NCBI GenBank assembly: GCA_003485715.1
Contig: DNIF01000140.1
Location: 1 to 9,121 of the forward strand
Length of the DNA: 9,121 nt
Source: Gammaproteobacteria bacterium
Lineage (GTDB): Bacteria > Pseudomonadota > Gammaproteobacteria > UBA7966
Direction: 5' to 3'
Below, piece by piece: positions 6,165 to 9,121 of this stretch. The notes below the pieces were generated by a model, which worked only from the letters and a program-made list of their open reading frames with translations, had not been told where the DNA came from and did no database searches. Positions within the stretch are counted from its first letter, which is position 1. The number at the start of each line of letters is the position of its first letter. Position numbers and translations under genes: made by a program.

Positions 6165-6452
6165 TTGAACACCCGACATATCACACGCCTTGCCGTTCTT
6201 GGTACCGCCACTGCCCTGCTGGCGGGCTGTGGAACTGGCACCATCCGCCCTGATTACGCATCGACCAGCGAATATCTCCAGATAGGCGGGCGTAAACCCA
6301 CCAACCCGGAACCGATCATCGAGAACGCTGGTGCCTTCTGTCTCGAGGTCCGTGAGGAGTGGCATGAAGACGGTCGCACGCCCGACGGGGAGCGACTCTT
6401 CGCACGCGACACGCTGCGGCGCGCGGTAGCCTGCAACGAGAAGAGCCGCTGA
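6165..6452 (+). CDS. Small outer-membrane lipoprotein, family not recognised
   Basis: A 95-aa protein with a clear type II signal peptide: basic n-region NTRHITR, hydrophobic AVLGTATALL and a lipobox L-A-G-C with the lipidated cysteine at 22. The residue after the cysteine is Gly, not Asp, which favours sorting to the outer membrane. The mature part (74 aa) is hydrophilic, with a Pro/Gly-rich linker (about 30-50) and then a charged C-terminal half containing two further cysteines (59 and 90) that could form a disulfide. I chose the TTG at 6165 because GAGG lies 8 nt before it and it gives a normal-length signal peptide. An upstream ATG at 6111 adds a polar 18-residue extension without a ribosome binding site. 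It reads away from corA and toward the Host_attach gene. I do not recognise its family, so function is unknown. Confidence 0.7.
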   Translation: MNTRHITRLAVLGTATALLAGCGTGTIRPDYASTSEYLQIGGRKPTNPEPIIENAGAFCLEVREEWHEDGRTPDGERLFARDTLRRAVACNEKSR

Positions 6453-6471
6453 TCGGTCATCGGGATTTGTC

Positions 6472-6488
6472 CGGCGTGAAATACGCCG
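6472..6488. terminator. Small hairpin between convergent genes
   Basis: A 6-bp perfect stem, CGGCGT with ACGCCG, closes a GAAAT loop 20 nt after the lipoprotein stop codon. It has no T-run on either strand, so any termination role is tentative. It may act together with the larger hairpin at 6507-6539. Confidence 0.3.
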
Positions 6489-6506
6489 TACTCACTCCTG
6501 AACGCA

Positions 6507-6539
6507 GCGCCGTCCCGACAGGATCGATCGGGGCGGCGC
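6507..6539. terminator. Strong 12-bp hairpin between convergent genes
   Basis: GCGCCGTCCCGA (6507-6518) pairs with TCGGGGCGGCGC (6528-6539) over 12 positions with a single G-T wobble and a 9-nt loop. It lies 10 nt beyond the stop of the minus-strand Host_attach gene and 54 nt beyond the lipoprotein stop, the expected place for a shared bidirectional terminator or transcript-end protector. Neither side has the T-run of a classical intrinsic terminator. Confidence 0.5.
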
Positions 6540-6548
6540 CGATCGCGC

Positions 6549-6998
6549 TCAAAGCGTCGAGTAAAGGCGCTCGGGCAGGGTGCGACGGATCTCCTCCGGG
6601 CTGTGCTTGACGAGGTTCTTGGCGATCTCCAGCGTCACCCGGTCACGCACGCTTGCATCCAGCTTGCCACGCAGAAGGCCCAGAAACTCGGGGGCCGCCA
6701 CCAGCACGAGGTGGGCAAACTCCTGTCGCTGCAGTCCTTCTTCCAGGCGTCGTGCCACCTCACCCGCAAACTCGATCGCCTCCTGCTGCTTGGGACGGAC
6801 GGCCACCTCCATACCGTGGCGCCCATCACCCATCGAATCGAAGGTTCGACCGGGGGCATCAGAGACGAGATCCCGCTCATGCAGACGGCTCTCCGGATGT
6901 GTGAGGGCCGCGAGTTCGCTGAGCGGCCCCATGGGGGAATCCGCCGTGAAGATGCGCGCGTAGGCGCTGTCTGCTACCAGCACAAAGGCCTTGCCCAT
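6549..6998 (-). CDS. Host_attach-family protein (annotated as 'host attachment protein')
   Basis: A 149-aa soluble protein of the Host_attach family (PF10116). The name comes from a role in plant attachment reported for Agrobacterium; the family is widespread in free-living bacteria, so the name should not be read literally. Recognisable parts are the start MGKAFVLVADSAYARIF (1-17), the conserved DLVSDAPGRTFDS block (43-55), a helix after VRPKQQEAIEFAGEVARRLEEGL (67-89), the strand LVLVAAPEFLGLLRGKL (97-113) and a C-terminal KNLVKHSPEEIRRTLPERL (127-145). The alpha/beta pattern resembles the central domain of archaeal-type release factors, to which the family has been related; no GGQ motif is present. 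I preferred ATG 6998 over 7016 because AGGAGG precedes it by 4 nt and homologues start at MGKAF. There is no signal peptide. It stands alone; its true function is uncertain. Confidence 0.85.
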   Translation of the reverse strand: MGKAFVLVADSAYARIFTADSPMGPLSELAALTHPESRLHERDLVSDAPGRTFDSMGDGRHGMEVAVRPKQQEAIEFAGEVARRLEEGLQRQEFAHLVLVAAPEFLGLLRGKLDASVRDRVTLEIAKNLVKHSPEEIRRTLPERLYSTL

Positions 6999-7036
6999 GT
7001 CGCCTCCTGGGGTCATCGGGATGGCTGGCGTCGCGC

Positions 7037-7066
7037 CGGGTACACCCTGTGAGCAGGGCGTACCCG
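7037..7066. repeat. 30-nt near-perfect hairpin / palindromic element
   Basis: CGGGTAC (7037-7043) pairs with GTACCCG (7060-7066) and, inside it, CCCTG (7045-7049) pairs with CAGGG (7054-7058). Only an A/C mismatch (7044 and 7059) separates the two stems, and TGAG is the loop. The 12 paired positions make it one of the two strongest intergenic hairpins in the window. No T-run follows on either strand. On the minus strand it sits 38 nt before the Host_attach start, so it would be in that gene's leader if transcribed. It could be a REP-like unit or a regulator site. Confidence 0.6.
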
Positions 7067-7172
7067 CTACGGGCCGGCCGGAACGAAATCACCCGCTCGC
7101 CCCTGCGGCCGAACGGTATGCACGAAGGTTCACACAGGCTGCCGCTGCGGTCGAGGGATCCGCGTCAAGTGC

Positions 7173-7199
7173 GTCGATCGGCCCGCTGTCGATCGGCCC
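7173..7199. repeat. 12-bp direct repeat, 15-bp period
   Basis: GTCGATCGGCCC occurs at 7173-7184 and again at 7188-7199 with GCT between the copies. Each copy contains the palindrome CGATCG. The pair lies 25-51 bp beyond the stop of the LysR-type gene. It could be tandem binding sites or a simple local duplication. Confidence 0.6.
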
Positions 7200-7223
7200 A
7201 CGGGGCGGGCGAGCATCCGCGTT

Positions 7224-8135
7224 TCAACCCTCCGAGAGTCGGGTCGCCGAGCGGTCATGCGAGAGCAGGCGGCTGCGCAGGGCATCCGCGGCCGGGGCCA
7301 GTCGGGTGTGGCGTCGGTGCACCACGTACCAGTGACGCAGAATGGGGAAGCTCTCGACCGGCAGCACCGCCAGACGGCTGGTTGCGAGTTCCAGTTCGAG
7401 GGTCTGGGCCGATACGACCCCCAACCCAAGCCCGGCCTGCACCGCCTGCTTGATCGCCTCGTTCGAGGACAGCTCGCAACCGGTGTGGTAGGCGACGTGG
7501 TGCTCGGCGAAATGCCGCTCCACTGCCTCACGGGTGCCTGAACCCGACTCACGCACCACCAGCGCCTCATTCCCGAGGCGCTCGAGCGGGATGGAGGATG
7601 CCGCAGCAAGCGGATGTGTCGCGGCCGCGATCACCACCAGTGGATTGTCCATGAAGTGCTGGGCGATGACGTCCTCATCGTCTGGTGGTTGGCCGGTGAT
7701 GATGAGGTCCGAGCGGTTCTCCACCAGGGCAGCGAGGACCTGCGCGCTGTTGCCGACCTGCAGGCTGATGCGCACACCGGGATGACTCTGGCTGAAGCGC
7801 GCAAGTAGCCTGGAGATGAAGTAGTTGGCCGTGGCCACGACGGCCAGCCGCAGTTGCCCGTGTTCGAGCCCGCGCAGGCGCGCTATCGCTGCCTCGAGGT
7901 CGGCCACCTGGGCGGCGATGCGCGCGGCATGGCTGCGGACCTCGTGGCCTGCCTCCGTGAGGTGCAGGCGTTTACCGATGCGCTCCAAGAGCGGCAGTCC
8001 TACCTGATCTTCGAGCTGCTTTACCTGCATCGATACCGCCGGCTGGGTGAGGTGTACCTCCTCCGCTGCGCGGGAGATCGAGGCATGGCGGGCGACGGCC
8101 TCGAAGAGGGCGAGCTGGCGCAGGGTGAGGTGCAT
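7224..8135 (-). CDS. LysR-family transcriptional regulator, CbbR-like
   Basis: A 303-aa LysR-type regulator. The winged helix-turn-helix covers residues 1-62 (LTLRQLALFEAVARHASISR, AAEEVHLTQPAVSMQVKQLE) and ends in GKRLHLTEAG. A linker helix follows to about 90, then the two-lobed effector domain: GQLRLAVVATANYF (93-106), the hinge strand DLIITGQPP (143-151), NPLVVIAAATHPLA (164-177), VVRESGSGTR (193-202) and ISSNEAIKQ-like ELSSNEAIKQAVQAGLGLGV (221-240). The ATANYF and ESGSGTR segments are characteristic of CbbR and its close relatives, which control CO2-fixation genes in autotrophs, but assignment to that exact role is inference. It is divergent from an alginate-export-type porin gene across 145 bp, the usual arrangement for a LysR regulator and its target. 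Start ATG 8135 has only a weak ribosome binding site. Confidence 0.88.
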   Translation of the reverse strand: MHLTLRQLALFEAVARHASISRAAEEVHLTQPAVSMQVKQLEDQVGLPLLERIGKRLHLTEAGHEVRSHAARIAAQVADLEAAIARLRGLEHGQLRLAVVATANYFISRLLARFSQSHPGVRISLQVGNSAQVLAALVENRSDLIITGQPPDDEDVIAQHFMDNPLVVIAAATHPLAAASSIPLERLGNEALVVRESGSGTREAVERHFAEHHVAYHTGCELSSNEAIKQAVQAGLGLGVVSAQTLELELATSRLAVLPVESFPILRHWYVVHRRHTRLAPAADALRSRLLSHDRSATRLSEG

Positions 8136-8280
8136 CGTGAATCATCCATAAGAAGCCCTGATGGGCAAGGCAAGAATAACTAGATTTTCCTGATGCTCTG
8201 GCAAGGATATCGTCCGCCGCCGTGATGGGCGAGCCGGTGAATGACCGACCCGCCGCCCACGGAGAACCGGAGGGGCGGAG
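8136..8280. promoter_or_regulatory. Divergent promoter/operator region between the LysR-type gene and the porin gene
   Basis: This 145-bp stretch includes an AT-rich island (about 8172-8190) unlike its GC-rich surroundings, as expected of a shared operator. It contains TAA-N7-TGA (8149-8161), which fits the TNA-N7-TNA half-site described for CbbR proteins; the motif is loose and could occur by chance. TGATGGGC is repeated directly at 8159-8166 and 8223-8230, on either side of the island. A weak porin promoter candidate is TAGATT (8181-8186) with CTGATG 17 bp upstream. GGAGGGG (8269-8275) is a good ribosome binding site for the porin gene. Confidence 0.45.
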
Positions 8281-9121
8281 ATGAGCAGGAACACACTTCA
8301 CTTGGTCGGGCGGCTTGCCGCCTGTATCGGCCTTTGCACTGCCGGCCAGGTCGCGGCTGCTGAGCCGGGCAAGGGCACGATCCCCTTCGAGATCTTCGGC
8401 GAGTACCGCATTCGCCACGAGGGTTACTCACAGCCCATCGGCCTGCCGGACAAGCGCTACGAGGAAATTCTGGCCTCGCGCCTGTTCCTGAACCTCCGTG
8501 TCGGTGGGCCGGGCTTGCATGTTCGGGGCGAACTGCAGGACTCACGCGGCTTCCTCGATACCGAGGAGACGCGCGTGGGCACCCACCTGAGCAATGCCCT
8601 GGAGCCCCTGCAGGCCTATCTGGGCTGGGATGCCACGAATGTCCTCACGCCGATGGGGCGACTTGAACTCAAGGCCGGGCGCCTGACCATCAACGCCGGC
8701 AGTCGCCGTCTGGTCGCGCGCAACCGCTTCCGCAATACGGTGAACTCCTTCACCGGCATCAGTGCGGAGTGGTTCGATCCCGGCGAAGGCGAGGTGCCGT
8801 TCAACTTCCGGCAGTGGGTGGACTCGAAGACGCGCCTCATGCAGTTCTTCCTCGTGCTGCCGAAGGATCGGCTGCCGCGCGAGCGCGATCTGCTCGGAGA
8901 GGACGACTTCGCGCTGGATGCCGAGCGGCTCTCCACCGTCCTCGCCGGTCTTCGTGGCAAGCATGGCCTGCCCGGCAACATCAGCGGCGAGGCCTACCTG
9001 TACGCGCTCTCGGAGCGTGACAACGGTGATCATCAGACATTGGACCGGCGTATCGTCACGCCCGGCCTGCGGTTCCTGCGCACACCCAGGACGGGTGAAT
9101 TCGACTTCGAGCTGGAGGCCG
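8281..9121 (+). CDS. Alginate-export-family outer-membrane porin (3' end outside window)
   Basis: The first 280 codons of an outer-membrane beta-barrel are present; the frame is open to the window end without a stop. A signal peptide (1-27: SRNTLHLVGR n-region, hydrophobic LAACIGLCTAG, cleavage after VAAA) precedes mature sequence FEIFGEYRIRHEGY with alternating strand patterns. The hallmark is LKAGRLTINAGSRRLVARNR followed by FRNTVNSFTGI (130-160), a stretch conserved in the alginate-export family (PF13372). GGAGGGG sits 5 nt before the ATG. Despite the name, most family members in bacteria without alginate genes are diffusion porins of unknown substrate, and no alginate gene is visible here. 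It is divergent from the CbbR-like regulator, which probably controls it. Family members are usually well over 400 aa, so roughly the N-terminal half to two-thirds is seen. Confidence 0.82.
   Translation, partial: MSRNTLHLVGRLAACIGLCTAGQVAAAEPGKGTIPFEIFGEYRIRHEGYSQPIGLPDKRYEEILASRLFLNLRVGGPGLHVRGELQDSRGFLDTEETRVGTHLSNALEPLQAYLGWDATNVLTPMGRLELKAGRLTINAGSRRLVARNRFRNTVNSFTGISAEWFDPGEGEVPFNFRQWVDSKTRLMQFFLVLPKDRLPRERDLLGEDDFALDAERLSTVLAGLRGKHGLPGNISGEAYLYALSERDNGDHQTLDRRIVTPGLRFLRTPRTGEFDFELEA

Larger units (their letters stand above)
6999..7223. other. Intergenic region with a large hairpin and a direct repeat
   Basis: These 225 bp lie between the LysR-type gene stop and the Host_attach start, both on the minus strand. 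No gene is supported. Two structures stand out: a near-perfect hairpin at 7037-7066 and a 12-bp direct repeat at 7173-7199. A TTGACG hexamer exists on the minus strand near 7165, but no -10 follows at the right distance, so a promoter for the Host_attach gene is not identified. Confidence 0.4.

Noticed and set aside
4970..6253. Plus-strand open frame of 427 codons
   Set aside because: It mirrors corA on the opposite strand, then runs through the intergenic region and into the lipoprotein gene in another frame; no domain is recognisable.
8542..9033. Minus-strand open frame of 163 codons opposite the porin gene
   Set aside because: The plus strand here encodes the conserved alginate-export motif and barrel strands; the minus frame is a shadow.

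Overview
The window is GC-rich proteobacterial DNA. FeoB, CorA, DUF2490, alginate-export-type porin and CbbR-like LysR proteins together fit a Gram-negative, most likely a gammaproteobacterium. The CbbR-like regulator hints at, but does not prove, an autotrophic or sulfur-oxidising relative. No rRNA, tRNA, CRISPR array, transposase, integrase or phage gene is visible; this looks like ordinary chromosomal sequence with several intergenic palindromes.

Layout, left to right. Positions 1-206 are non-coding, with two small AT-rich dyads. A long minus-strand block follows. Read in its own direction it is feoA (3870-3637), feoB (3640-1748, GTG start overlapping the feoA stop) and, after a 269-bp structured gap, a MetY-type O-acetylhomoserine sulfhydrylase (1478-207). 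A plausible sigma70 promoter with a weak Fur-like sequence over its -10 lies before feoA. A 282-bp gap (3871-4152) holds that promoter and a pair of oppositely oriented REP/dRS3-like palindromes. Next, still on the minus strand, is a corA-type Mg/Co channel gene (5851-4883) followed 25 bp later by a DUF2490 outer-membrane beta-barrel gene (4857-4153), probably co-transcribed.

Right half. A small lipoprotein gene with a probable TTG start (6165-6452, plus strand) runs away from corA. It converges on a Host_attach-family gene (6998-6549, minus strand), and two hairpins sit between them. A 225-bp gap carries a near-perfect 30-nt hairpin and a 12-bp direct repeat. Last comes a CbbR-like LysR regulator (8135-7224, minus strand), divergent from an alginate-export-family porin gene (8281 onward) that runs off the window end.

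Functionally, the left and middle parts centre on metal-ion import: Fe2+ through FeoAB, Mg2+/Co2+ through CorA, and perhaps an outer-membrane partner in the DUF2490 protein. The right part is a regulator/porin pair whose substrate cannot be read from the window. I found no convincing new multigene system. The best leads are the corA-DUF2490 pairing, the regulator-porin divergon, the unknown lipoprotein and the palindromic intergenic elements.
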